This document shows, in pieces, positions 35,752 to 44,111 of a stretch of 64,000 bases of DNA. The first letter of the stretch is position 1; each line of letters starts with the position of its first letter. The DNA comes from CAWBLP01 sp963721065. GTDB taxonomy: Bacteria; Pseudomonadota; Alphaproteobacteria; Acetobacterales; Acetobacteraceae. The notes under the pieces are model-generated. The model was not told where the DNA came from. It saw only the letters and a program-made list of their open reading frames with translations, and made no database searches. The position numbers and the translations under genes are program-made. The DNA is taken from positions 62,001 to 126,000 of the forward strand of contig CAVRHO010000008.1 in assembly GCA_963721065.1 (NCBI GenBank). The letters run 5' to 3'.

Positions 35752-35912
35752 CCGTCATGGTCGGCGAAGGCCGGCCATCCACGTCTTTGTCAGGCCGAAG
35801 GCACTCCCAAACATGGCGAACTTCACGCTACCGCCGTCAACGTTTGGAGCGTTCGCGTGACTGCGTTCCGCATGACGAAGACGTGGATGGCCCGCCTGCG
35901 CGGGCCATGACG
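35752..35912. repeat. R2 hairpin element, long-loop copy
   Basis: Left arm CCGTCATGGTCGGCGAAGGC..CGGCCATCCACGTCTT, right arm AAGACGTGGATGGCCCGCCT..GCGCGGGCCATGACGG. The loop of about 90 bases contains GGCACTCCCAAACATGGCGA and a CAACGTTTGGAGCGTTCGC stretch. The arms could form a stem of roughly 30 pairs in RNA, immediately after the rhodanese gene, so it may also end that operon's transcript. Confidence 0.75.
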
Positions 35913-35960
35913 GTCTGGGGAGCGTCGCCATTGCTGGCCGATGCAGGCCTGTCGGTAAGG

Positions 35961-36063
35961 ATCACGGCTCGACCCGGCCATCTGCCCTGGACAGGGTGGG
36001 TTTCGCTGCATCCCGACCCGATCGTTCCGGTGTCGATGGCCGGGTCAGGCCCGGCCATGACGC
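35961..36063. repeat. R1 palindromic element, copy 2
   Basis: ATCACGGCTCGACCCGGCCA at the left, the core TCCCGACCCGATCGTTCCGG, then ATGGCCGGGTCAGGCCCGGC at the right. It runs straight into the 20-bp tandem array. Confidence 0.8.
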
Positions 36064-36252
36064 GAACGACACGGCCATGACGCAAGCCGCTCATCACGGG
36101 AACAACCCAGCCATCACGGGAACAACCCAGCCATGACGCGAACGACACGGCCGTGATGCAAGCCGCTCATCACGGGAACAACCCAGCCATGACGGGAACA
36201 ACCCAGCCATGACGTGAATACCCCGGCCCCTACGGGAACGACCCGGTCGTGA
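36056..36252. repeat. tandem array, about 20-bp unit, about 10 copies
   Basis: Units are variants of CATGACGGGAACAACCCAGC, with alternating versions CATGACGCGAACGACACGGC and a shorter CATGACGCAAGCCGCT. A larger block (36056-36112) is repeated at 36130-36184. The first unit coincides with the outer end of the R1 copy, so the array probably grew from the R1 terminus. No constant repeat/variable spacer pattern, so not a CRISPR. Confidence 0.85.
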
Positions 36253-36295
36253 CGAGGAATGCTTGCCCGTATGCCAAAGGCTGCGAGGGCCTGAC

Positions 36296-37606
36296 CTAAA
36301 CCGCGCGGCCGACGCCGTGATACGCGAACCCTGCCTCCCGCATCGCGACCGGGTCGTACACGTTGCGGAGGTCCACCAGGACGCCGCCACGCATCACCTC
36401 CCGCAGGCGGTTCGGCGACAGGGCGCGGAACTCGTTCCACTCGGTGATCAGCACCAGGGCATCCGCGCCGGCGGCGGCGTCCATCGCGTCGCGGCAGTAT
36501 TCCACGCTCTCCGGCAGCAGCGGGCGGGCCTGGTCCATGCCTTCCGGATCGAAGGCCCGGATCGTCGCGCCATCGCCGGCCAGGCGGGCAACGATGGAGA
36601 CCGACGGCGAGTCGCGCATGTCGTCGGTCTCCGGCTTGAAGGTGAGGCCGAGCACGGCAATGGTCTTGCCGCGGACCGAGCCGCCGCAGGCGTTGATCAC
36701 GCGCATCGCCATGCTCGACTTGCGCGCGTCGTTCACCGCCACCGTCGCCTCCACCAACCGGCTTGGCGCCCCGTAATCCTGCGCGGTGCGCACCAGGGCC
36801 AGCGTGTCCTTGGGGAAGCAGGACCCGCCGTAGCCGGGGCCGGGATGCAGGAACTTGCGCCCGATGCGCCCGTCCAGCCCGATGCCGCGGGCCACGTCGT
36901 GCACGTCGGCGCCGACCCGCTCGCACAGGTCCGCCATCTCGTTGATGAAGGTGACCTTCATCGCCAGGAAGGCGTTGGCGGCATACTTGGTGAGTTCCGC
37001 CGTCTCGATGTTGGTGAACACGATCGGCGCTTCGATCAGGTACAGCGGCCGGTACAGCGTGCGCAGCACCTCGCGCGCGCGGTCGGATTCGGCGCCGATC
37101 ACCACCCGGTCGGGGCGCATGAAATCGCCGATCGCGCTGCCCTCGCGCAGGAACTCGGGATTGGAGGCGACGTCGAAGTCCAGGTCGGGACGGGTGGCGC
37201 GGACGATCTCGGCGATATGCCGGCTGGTGCCGACCGGGACGGTGGATTTGGTGACGATCACGGCATAGCCGGTCAGCGCCCGGGCCACCTGTTCGGCGGC
37301 GGCGTACACGTAACGCAGGTCGGCGTGGCCGTCGCCGCGACGCGTCGGGGTGCCGACGGCGATGAACACCGCCTCCACCCCGGCGACCCCCGATTGCAGG
37401 TCTCCGGTGAAGGACAGGCGCCCGGCGGCGACGTTTCCCGCGACCAGCTTTTCCAGGCCGGGTTCGTAGATCGGCATGCGGCCCTCATGCAGGGCGGCGA
37501 GCTTGGCCTGGTCCACCTCGACGACGGTAACCTCGATGCCGAATTCGGCGAAGCAGGCAGCGGAGACGAGGCCGACATAGCCGCCGCCGATCATGGCTAT
37601 ACGCAC
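36296..37606 (-). CDS. ugd: UDP-glucose 6-dehydrogenase
   Basis: A 436-residue enzyme making UDP-glucuronate from UDP-glucose with two NAD+. N-terminal Rossmann IGGGYVGLVSAACFAEFG, VGTPTRRGD, TKSTVPVGTS, and the active-site Cys in GYGGSCFPKDTLAL. The C-terminal domain shows VLGLTFKPETDDMRDSPS and ITEWNEFRALSP. GTG at 37606 with AGGA upstream is the first codon of the standard start. The product feeds acidic exopolysaccharide or LPS sugars. No glycan operon is adjacent; it is flanked by repeats on both sides. Confidence 0.93.
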   Translation of the reverse strand: MRIAMIGGGYVGLVSAACFAEFGIEVTVVEVDQAKLAALHEGRMPIYEPGLEKLVAGNVAAGRLSFTGDLQSGVAGVEAVFIAVGTPTRRGDGHADLRYVYAAAEQVARALTGYAVIVTKSTVPVGTSRHIAEIVRATRPDLDFDVASNPEFLREGSAIGDFMRPDRVVIGAESDRAREVLRTLYRPLYLIEAPIVFTNIETAELTKYAANAFLAMKVTFINEMADLCERVGADVHDVARGIGLDGRIGRKFLHPGPGYGGSCFPKDTLALVRTAQDYGAPSRLVEATVAVNDARKSSMAMRVINACGGSVRGKTIAVLGLTFKPETDDMRDSPSVSIVARLAGDGATIRAFDPEGMDQARPLLPESVEYCRDAMDAAAGADALVLITEWNEFRALSPNRLREVMRGGVLVDLRNVYDPVAMREAGFAYHGVGRAV

Positions 37607-37797
37607 GGGCGCAACATCCTTCGAAGCAGACGGCCGGGATTCAGCACAGGAGCGGAGCGAATTCCAGCAAAGAGATCAGGTAGGCCCCGGTTCGTTCGCC
37701 GGGGCACGCTGCCGCATAGTACACGGATTGGTATTGCAGGCCGGTTAATTTCCAGCCCGGTCGGTCAGCCAGATCGTCCGTCAGTGCGGCCCGGCCA

Positions 37798-37977
37798 GTC
37801 ATACCAGCTCGCGTTAGGTTTGACACACGGGCAGCCATTCAGCGTCATGGCCCGCGCAGGCGGGCCATCCACGTCTTTGAACAGATGCCATCAGCAAAAG
37901 TCGTGGATGGCCGGCCTGCGCCGACCATGACGGTGTCTTGCCGACCAACGGTCGAACGATACGCGGGCCGGTATCAA
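37798..37977. repeat. R2 element, full copy with outer inverted repeats
   Basis: Outer ends GTCATACCAGCTCGCGTTAG and CGAACGATACGCGGGCCGGT(AT) are inverted. Inside, AGCGTCATGGCCCGCGCAGG..CGGGCCATCCACGTCTT faces AAAGTCGTGGATGGCCGGCC..TGCGCCGACCATGACGG. Nearly the same sequence, including GCAGCCATTCAGCGTCATGG-like and TGCCGACCAACGGTCGAACG-like flanks, recurs at 52812-53009. Confidence 0.8.
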
Positions 37978-38029
37978 TCCGGATCGCCGTCAGTTCGGAT
38001 CGTCCCTCGAGGCCCGGGGCGTCCACCAG

Positions 38030-38098
38030 CCCCGATCGCCCGTCAGCCCGATCGCCCGTCAGCCCCGATCGCCCGTCAGCCCGGATCGCCGGTGAGGC
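38030..38098. repeat. tandem array, about 15-16 bp, overlapping a gene end
   Basis: Four to five units of CCCGATCGCCCGTCAG with one-base variations; the unit at the right covers the stop codon of the heme-binding-like gene (38076-38078). Single-base unit length differences (15 or 16) show slippage-type growth. Confidence 0.75.
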
Positions 38099-38507
38099 CC
38101 GCCGCGGCGATGCCGGCCAGCGCGGCGGCCTCATCATTGTCCGAGTTGTCGCCCGAGACGCCGACCGCGCCCAGCACGGCCCCGCCGGAGTCGCGGATCA
38201 GCACGCCGCCCGGCACCGGCACCAGCATGCCGCCGACCGCATGGGTGACGGCGGCGATGAAGTGCGGCCGTTCCTCCGCCCGCTTGGCCAGGCTGCGGGA
38301 GCCGACATCGAAGGACAGCGCGCCGTGCGCCTTGCCGGTGGCGATCTCGGCGCGGCGGAGGCTGGTGCCGTCCTCGGCCGCCGCGGCCTTCAGTACGCCG
38401 CGCGCGTCCAGCACGATCACGGCCAAGGGCTGGAACTTCTGTGCCCGCGCGTGCTGCAGGGCGGTGGTGACGATGGTCTGGGCGTGGTCGAGCGTGAGCT
38501 GGGCCAT
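38076..38507 (-). CDS. GlcG/HbpS family heme-binding-like protein
   Basis: A 143-residue DUF336 protein. Motifs: LTLDHAQTIVTTALQHARAQ, LAVIVLDARGVLKAAAAEDGT, ATGKAHGALSF, and the glycine-rich VPVPGGVLIRDSGGAVLGAVGVSGDNSDNDEAAALAG. Members include heme-binding HbpS and GlcG of glycolate operons; most are unassigned. The ATG at 38507 has AGGAGGA eight to ten bases upstream. The last residues and the stop lie inside a short tandem array. The gene is monocistronic here. Confidence 0.85.
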   Translation of the reverse strand: MAQLTLDHAQTIVTTALQHARAQKFQPLAVIVLDARGVLKAAAAEDGTSLRRAEIATGKAHGALSFDVGSRSLAKRAEERPHFIAAVTHAVGGMLVPVPGGVLIRDSGGAVLGAVGVSGDNSDNDEAAALAGIAAAGLTGDPG

Positions 38508-38613
38508 GGTCACGGGTCCTCCTGATGTCGGCCGCAGGGTGACGCAACAGTTGTGGCTTGACCAGCGGGGCCGCGCCGCCTGACTGGATGGCTTTCCACG
38601 AGGGGCGGTGCCG

Positions 38614-39106
38614 ATGCGACGTTTGCGTTCGATTTCCGGTGCGGTTCTACCGATGGCCGCGCTGCTGCTTTCCGCCGGTCCCGGTCGCGCCGCGACATCC
38701 GGGCCAGGCGCCGGCCTGATGCTTGCCGCGATCGTCGCGCAGCACGCGCCGCGGATGGGGCATGCCGAAAGGGCCGAGATCGCCCGGCTGGCCAACGGCA
38801 ATCTCCGAACGGGCGGTTCGGCCAGGCGCGTCGTGCAGGCCAGATCAGGTGAAATGCCGCATCAGCGATGTCGATATCACCGCGCGTCGCTGCGTCATCC
38901 GGTTCGACCGGCAGGCGGTCACGCTGACCGGCCGGTGCGCCAATGAACTCTACGCGACGCTGCTGGAGGCGGGCGTCCGGCCGGAGGGCGCCGCCGGATC
39001 GATCTACGCCGAAGTGTCGCACCTGCGCTGCGTGATCGATCCGGCCGAACTGCGGCAGAAGGCCGGCGGCGGGGCCGGTTGCTCCTTCCGGTCGGGGCCG
39101 GGATAG
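38614..39106 (+). pseudogene. small periplasmic protein, frameshifted
   Basis: Read in one frame from ATG 38614 (GAGGGGC upstream) it gives a signal peptide (MRRLRSISGAVLPMAALLLS..AGPGRA) and a helical stretch (LMLAAIVAQHAPRMGHAERA to LANGN). From about 38843 the coding frame moves by one base: DQVKCRISDVDITARRCVIR, then FDRQAVTLTGRCANELYATL and a Cys-bearing end to 39106. Both halves have genome-like composition and the halves together make about 163 residues with four or so cysteines, which suggests one secreted protein broken by a single extra base somewhere between 38790 and 38843. No family recognised. Confidence 0.6.
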
Positions 39107-39128
39107 GCGGCCCCGACCGGCGCGGGGA

Positions 39129-40376
39129 TCAGCGGTCGTCCAGCTCCTTCAGGATCGGCAGCAGGTATTCGGCGAACAGGGTCGGGTTTTCCGCGAACGG
39201 GAAGTGCCCGATGCCCTGCATCGGCTGGAACCGCACGCCGGGAATTTTCGCCGCCGTCTCGGCGGAGTGTTCCACCGTGCAGGAGTAGTCGTATTCCCCG
39301 GTCAGCATGAACAGCCGGCAGCGGTTGGTGTCGATCCGACCGACGCGTTCACGGGCGTCCCAGTCGCCGGAATAGAAGGCGATGTCGCCGAAGAACACCG
39401 CCGGCCCGCCCTGGCCGTAATGCCACACGATGTCGGCCGCGTATTCCGCCGGGCTCTGCGGGGCGGACAGGGCGCGGATCCACTCCGGCACGAAGAACGC
39501 CTGGTTCACCTGTGGATGCGCTGCCCAGTGGGTCTGCCGGCGGTCGATCCTGTCACTGGCCTCGCAGGCGATGATGCCGGTGAACGCCTCCGGGTGGCGG
39601 TAGGCGAGTTCCAGGCAGATCTCGCCCGACATCGACGCGCCCAGCACGATCGGGCGCTGCAGGCCGGCGGCGGCGATGAAACCCATGATCAGATCGACAT
39701 AGAGGTCGGTGTTCAGCCGCCAGGAGCCGGGGATGGCGCCGTCCGGCGGCGGCGACTTGCCGTGCCAGGGCAGGTCGAACGCCACCAGCCGGTGCCGGTC
39801 GGTGATTCGCCTGTCGGCCATCAGCCCATGGAACTGCCGAGCATCGGCGCCGGCGGTGTGCAGGCACAGGATGTCGCGGCCGGTGCCGGCGGTCTCGTGA
39901 TAGACCTGGTACGTGGTCCCGCCCGCCGTGACCGGCACATAGCGTCCCGTTACCGCGGGGGTCGGGCGCGGGCCGGCACTGGGATTCAGCCATACCGGCA
40001 CCGGCGCGGTACGGCCCAGCGCCAGCCACTTGCCCACGTCCAGTACGCGGCGGACGACATGGGCGTACTGCATGAAGGTGAGTTGCTCGCCGGAGATCGA
40101 GAATTCCGGCACGCGGTAGAGCATGGCGAAGACGCCGTGGTGATGGCGCGGCGGGATCTCCTGCAGGAACTTGTCCCACACGGTTTGCGGCGCGGTCAGG
40201 GTGAAGGCCGGCGTGCCCTCGCCGGACTGCACCCGCCCGTCCACCAGGTTGAACACGGTTGCGGCGCCGTCGCTGGCGATCGCGAAGCAGACCGACCACG
40301 GGCCGGCCCAGGCCGCCAGCACGGCATCGTCGGCGCAGGCGGCGTGCCAGGTAGCGGAATCGGGAAAGCGGGTCAT
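39129..40376 (-). CDS. alpha/beta hydrolase with N-terminal SCP2-like domain
   Basis: A 415-residue fusion. Residues 1 to about 130 resemble an SCP2-type lipid-binding domain (WSVCFAIASDGAATVFNLVD, FTLTAPQTVWDKFLQEIPP, FSISGEQLTFMQYAHVVRRV). Residues about 150-415 are an alpha/beta hydrolase: LCLHTAGADARQFHGL, FDLPWHGKS, nucleophile elbow GASMSG, LTGEYDYSC (acid) and GIGHFPFAENP (His). It probably hydrolyses a hydrophobic ester or thioester. Its ATG overlaps the stop of the upstream reductase (ATGA, 40373-40376), so the two are translationally coupled and likely work on related compounds. Confidence 0.82.
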   Translation of the reverse strand: MTRFPDSATWHAACADDAVLAAWAGPWSVCFAIASDGAATVFNLVDGRVQSGEGTPAFTLTAPQTVWDKFLQEIPPRHHHGVFAMLYRVPEFSISGEQLTFMQYAHVVRRVLDVGKWLALGRTAPVPVWLNPSAGPRPTPAVTGRYVPVTAGGTTYQVYHETAGTGRDILCLHTAGADARQFHGLMADRRITDRHRLVAFDLPWHGKSPPPDGAIPGSWRLNTDLYVDLIMGFIAAAGLQRPIVLGASMSGEICLELAYRHPEAFTGIIACEASDRIDRRQTHWAAHPQVNQAFFVPEWIRALSAPQSPAEYAADIVWHYGQGGPAVFFGDIAFYSGDWDARERVGRIDTNRCRLFMLTGEYDYSCTVEHSAETAAKIPGVRFQPMQGIGHFPFAENPTLFAEYLLPILKELDDR

Positions 40377-41266
40377 TGCGGGTCGATCACCTCGATCACC
40401 ACCGGATGGTATTCGTCGCCATGCCCCTGGCGCGCGGCCTCCTGCAGCCGGTCCATGGTCAGCCGCGCGCCCGGCACGTCCAGGCCGGACGCGTCCGCCA
40501 TCTCCAGCGCGTAGGACAGGTCCTTCATGGCGTAGAGCGTGGAGAACGCCCGCAGCGGGAACTGCCGCGGCAGCATCGACTTCATGCCGTGGCTGCGCAG
40601 CACGAAGCTGTCGCCGGAGCCCAGCGCCACCGCCGGCAGCAGCACATCGGCCGGTACGCCGTTGCGGCGGCCGATGGCGATCGCCTCGGCCAGCGCCGCG
40701 GTGTTCTGGAACACCAGCATGTTGTTGAGGATCTTCACCACCTGGCCGCACCCGACCGGCCCGCAGTGGGTCACGTCGCTGCCCATGGTGTGCAGCACCG
40801 GCGCGGCGTGCGCGAACACCGCGTCGGAGGCACCGACCATGATGCTGAGCTCCCCTTTCGCCGCGGCTTCGCGGGTGCGTGCCACCGGGGCGTCGGCATA
40901 GGCGATGCCTTTCGCTTCCAGGCGTGCGCCGATCTCGCGGGTGAGCGCGACGGGCGCGGTGCTGGTATCCACCAGGCACTGGCCGGGCTGCAGGTGCGGC
41001 TCAAGCGCGGAGACCACGGCATTTACCGCCTTGCCGTCGGGGAGGGACATCAGGATCAGGTCGGCACGCTGCGCCATCTCCTGCAGGGAGGCCGCGGTGA
41101 CGCCGTGTTCGGCCAGGCGCTTCAACGGCTCCTCGCGCAGGTCGTGCGCCAGCACCGGCTTGCCGGCGCGGCGGGCGAGGTGGCCGCACATCGGCTCGCC
41201 CATCACGCCCAGGCCGATGAATCCGAGAGTGGTGATTGGGCGCAACGTCCCGGCGCTGACCGTCAT
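40373..41266 (-). CDS. NAD(P)-dependent beta-hydroxyacid dehydrogenase (HIBADH-like)
   Basis: A 297-residue enzyme of the 3-hydroxyisobutyrate/tartronate-semialdehyde reductase family. TLGFIGLGVMGEPMCGHLAR is the nucleotide-binding start, LVDTSTAPVALTREI the substrate loop (DTST), and GPVGCGQVVKILNNMLV contains the catalytic Lys (VK-x-x-NN). Glycine-rich DAPVARTREAAAKGELSIMVG is also typical. Its substrate is unknown. It is co-translated with the SCP2/hydrolase gene downstream. Confidence 0.87.
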   Translation of the reverse strand: MTVSAGTLRPITTLGFIGLGVMGEPMCGHLARRAGKPVLAHDLREEPLKRLAEHGVTAASLQEMAQRADLILMSLPDGKAVNAVVSALEPHLQPGQCLVDTSTAPVALTREIGARLEAKGIAYADAPVARTREAAAKGELSIMVGASDAVFAHAAPVLHTMGSDVTHCGPVGCGQVVKILNNMLVFQNTAALAEAIAIGRRNGVPADVLLPAVALGSGDSFVLRSHGMKSMLPRQFPLRAFSTLYAMKDLSYALEMADASGLDVPGARLTMDRLQEAARQGHGDEYHPVVIEVIDPQ

Positions 41267-41606
41267 GTGTCTTTCTCCTGGTGAGGTCCGGGTAATCTCT
41301 TGCGGGGCCAGTGGAGTGTCAAAAGGAGGCGTGCGTCGGGTGTGGTGCCCTCCGGGTGGAGGCTTGCCCTGGTGTGGGAATAAGGGGTGCGATCGGCCTG
41401 GGCCGGGACATTCAGTGATGTCAACCCGCGTGCAGCCTCATGCCGACGCGGACGGCTTCCTTGAACCGGCGCCCGATCTCCGGCCGTGTTGCCCTTGCTC
41501 TCGGGCTGGCGACCATTCGGGCAACGCGCAGGAATCGCCCGCCCCGTCCCGTGAGCTGCGGTGAACGGCCCACCGCTCCGTAGCAGGAGCCGGCGGGCCG
41601 GCAGCG
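41267..41606. other. intergenic gap with no recognised feature
   Basis: A 340-base stretch between two minus-strand genes. No frame resembles a protein and no R1/R2 arm or tandem array is obvious. It presumably holds the promoter for the HIBADH-like gene. Confidence 0.4.
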
Positions 41607-42038
41607 TCAGGCCAGTGGTGTGCCGTCCAGTTCCTCCGCACGCTCGATCCTGATCAGCACGGCAAACCCCTTCTTCTCGGGATCGCGGTCCTTCTCCGGT
41701 TGGATCAGCCGGCGCCATACTTCCTCGTACACCGGTCCGGACTTCACGACCTGCGCCGTGCCGTAGAGACGCGCGATGCCGCCTTTCGGCAGCACACCGT
41801 CGGCGCGCAATTGAGGATTGCGGAAGAACACCGTGACTTTGCTGCCGTTCGCCAGGTTGTCGGTGGTGGAGCCCTTGCCGCGCTCCCACGTGGCGAGATG
41901 GTCGTCGTCGAACACCATGGTGCTGCCGCGCGGTGTCACCTGTGCGAAGCCATTCGGCAGCACTGTCGCGATCAGGCAGACATGGTCCGGGAATGCCGTG
42001 TTGATGGGGGTGTGAAGCTTCTGGGGAATGGAGGGCAT
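41607..42038 (-). CDS. pyridoxamine 5'-phosphate oxidase-like (split-barrel flavin) protein
   Basis: A 143-residue split-beta-barrel protein: IATVLPNGFAQVTPRGSTMV, DDHLATWERGKGSTTDNLANGSKVTVFFRN, GIARLYGTAQVVK and the C-terminal AVLIRIERAEEL. Such proteins bind FMN or F420 and reduce small molecules, or act as uncharacterised oxidases. It lacks the full PNPOx length, so vitamin B6 synthesis is unlikely. It lies between panC and the HIBADH-like operon, spaced from both. Confidence 0.8.
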   Translation of the reverse strand: MPSIPQKLHTPINTAFPDHVCLIATVLPNGFAQVTPRGSTMVFDDDHLATWERGKGSTTDNLANGSKVTVFFRNPQLRADGVLPKGGIARLYGTAQVVKSGPVYEEVWRRLIQPEKDRDPEKKGFAVLIRIERAEELDGTPLA

Positions 42039-42244
42039 GGGGGGTTCCTGTTTGCTCGGGCTCCGGGTCCGCGGTGGCGCGCAGTGCCGACCCGACCCTT
42101 ACGGGCGCAGCGACAACCCTTTGCCGGCTTTGTCAATGCTACCGGGCGGGAGTCCAAAGCGAGCGCGGCAGGGTCGGGCGTGACGGATTAGCGTCGGGCG
42201 TCGTGACGGATTCGGTGGTACGTCCAACGCTGCGCCGGCTGGCC

Positions 42245-43081
42245 TTACTCCACCGCGACGTTGTCGATCAGTCGCACCGTGCCCAGGCGTGCCGCGGCGA
42301 TCAGCCGGGCGCCGGACCGGGCGGCAGGCAATGCGTGCAGCGTCGGTCCATCGACCAGCGCCAGGTAGTCCACGGCGAACCCGGCATGCGTCAGGTCGCG
42401 CTGCCCGGCGCTCAGCACTTCGGCCGCCGGGCCGCCGGCGGCCAGGACCGGTGCGATGGCTTTCAGCGTCCTGAACATCTGGGGGGCAACGCTGCGTTCC
42501 TGCGTGCCCAGGAAGCGGTTGCGCGAGGACAGCGCCAGGCCGTCCTGTTCCCGCACCGTCCGGACGCCCACGATCTCCAGCGGCAGCAGCAGATCGGCCA
42601 CCATGCGGCGCACCACCTGCAACTGCTGCCAGTCCTTCTCGCCGAAATACGCCCGGTCCGCCCGCACCTGGCCGAACAGCTTGGCGCACACCGTCGCCAC
42701 GCCGCCGAAATGGCCGGGCCGGGCCGCGCCTTCCCAGTTCTCGGCCGGTCCGCCGACCTTCACCGTGGTCACATCGCCCGGCGGGTACATTGTCGCGACA
42801 TCGGGCATCCACGCCAGGTGGCAGCCCCAGTCCTGCAGCCGGGTCAGATCGCCCAACTCGTCGCGCGGATAACGGAGCAGGTCCTCCTCCGGCCCGAACT
42901 GCAGCGGATTGACGAAGATCGAGGTGACCACGCCACCGCCGGACTCCAGGGCGGCGCGCACCAGTGCACCGTGACCGGCATGCAGCGCCCCCATGGTGGG
43001 GACCAGCGTGAGGGAACCATGGCGCCGGCGCAGTTCAGCACAGGCGGACCGGAGCTCGGCGAGGCTACGAACGACTTGCAT
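42245..43081 (-). CDS. panC: pantoate-beta-alanine ligase
   Basis: A 278-residue pantothenate synthetase that joins pantoate and beta-alanine with ATP. Signatures: VPTMGALHAGHGALVRAA (nucleotide-binding HxGH), SIFVNPLQFGPEEDL, VCAKLFGQVRADRAYFGEKDWQQL, REQDGLALSSRN (KMSKS-like loop) and the pantoate-binding YPRDEL. ATG at 43081 starts the standard MQVVRSLAELR. panB and panD are not in the window. It is divergent from the DUF2332 gene with a gap of only about 55 bases. Confidence 0.95.
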   Translation of the reverse strand: MQVVRSLAELRSACAELRRRHGSLTLVPTMGALHAGHGALVRAALESGGGVVTSIFVNPLQFGPEEDLLRYPRDELGDLTRLQDWGCHLAWMPDVATMYPPGDVTTVKVGGPAENWEGAARPGHFGGVATVCAKLFGQVRADRAYFGEKDWQQLQVVRRMVADLLLPLEIVGVRTVREQDGLALSSRNRFLGTQERSVAPQMFRTLKAIAPVLAAGGPAAEVLSAGQRDLTHAGFAVDYLALVDGPTLHALPAARSGARLIAAARLGTVRLIDNVAVE

Positions 43082-43136
43082 GCGCAGAACTTGGCCCGAG
43101 CCCGCGCAGGGAGCAACATGGCGCGGGAGAGAGGCC

Positions 43137-44111
43137 GTGACAGACCGGATCGCCGAGCGGTTCCTTGGCTTCGCGACGCGGGAGGCCGATGGCAGTTCGC
43201 CGCTGTATGCCGCATGGGCGAGGGGCGTGGCCGGCGATGCGGCGGTCCTGGCGTTCCTCGCCGCGCTTCCGGCGGACAAGCGCCAGCCGAACCTGCTGTT
43301 CGCGGCCCTGCGGCATGTCTGCGGCACGCCATCGGACTGGCCGGCCGCCCGGACCGCCCTGCTGGCGCAGGCCGACGCCGTCCGTACCGTGATGCTGGCG
43401 CGGCGCACGCAAACCAACGAGCCGGCACGCTGTGCCACGCTGCTGCCGGTGCTGGCCGACCTGCCACAGCCGCTGGCGCTGCTGGAGGTCGGAGCCTCCG
43501 CCGGGCTGTGCCTGCTGCCGGACCGCTACGGCTACGACTTTGGCACGCACCGGCTTCCGCCGCCGTCCCCCGGTGCGCCGGTCTTCGTGTGCCATGTCGA
43601 ACCGGCCGCGCAGCCCCTGCATGACCGGCCGCTTGTATCCTGGCGGGCGGGGCTCGACCTGGCGCCGGTGGATGTGAACGACCCGGCGCAGTGCGCCTGG
43701 CTGGAGACACTGGTCTGGCCGGAACACGCCGAGCGCCTGGCGCGGTTGCGCGCTGCCCTGGCGGTGGCGCGGTCGGATCCGCCGCCGGTGTATCGCGGCG
43801 ACCTGCTGTCCGACCTGCCCGGGCTCGCCGCCGGGGCGCCGGCCGAGGCGACACTGGTGGTGTTCCACACCGCGGTGCTGGCCTACGTCGCCGGCGTCGC
43901 CCGCCAGCATTTCGTAAAGTCGGTGCGCGCGCTCGGCGCGGTGTGGATCAGCAATGAAGCGCCCGGGGTGTTTCCCGACATTGCCGCGCGCGTGCGACGG
44001 CATGGGCCACGGGGCGCCTTCCTGCTGGCCGTGGACGGCACGCCGGTGGCATGGACGCACCCGCACGGCAAATGGATCGAATGGCTGGAACCGGAGGATG
44101 TATCGACATGA
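43137..44111 (+). CDS. DUF2332 family protein
   Basis: A 324-residue protein of the DUF2332 family, with unknown function. Conserved parts: ERFLGFATREADGSSPLYAAWARGVAGD, LLPVLADLPQPLALLEVGASAGLCLLPDRYGYDFG (resembling a nucleotide-fold glycine loop), LVVFHTAVLAYV and the HGKWIEWLEP end. It may be a distant methyltransferase fold. The GTG at 43137 has GGAGAGAGG upstream. Its stop overlaps the ATG of the next SDR gene (ATGA at 44108-44111), so the two are coupled. Confidence 0.78.
   Translation: MTDRIAERFLGFATREADGSSPLYAAWARGVAGDAAVLAFLAALPADKRQPNLLFAALRHVCGTPSDWPAARTALLAQADAVRTVMLARRTQTNEPARCATLLPVLADLPQPLALLEVGASAGLCLLPDRYGYDFGTHRLPPPSPGAPVFVCHVEPAAQPLHDRPLVSWRAGLDLAPVDVNDPAQCAWLETLVWPEHAERLARLRAALAVARSDPPPVYRGDLLSDLPGLAAGAPAEATLVVFHTAVLAYVAGVARQHFVKSVRALGAVWISNEAPGVFPDIAARVRRHGPRGAFLLAVDGTPVAWTHPHGKWIEWLEPEDVST

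Noticed and set aside
36056..36252. CRISPR array
   Set aside because: Units follow head to tail without variable spacers of constant length, and no cas gene is present. The same applies to the arrays at 8369, 19609, 25653 and 45017.
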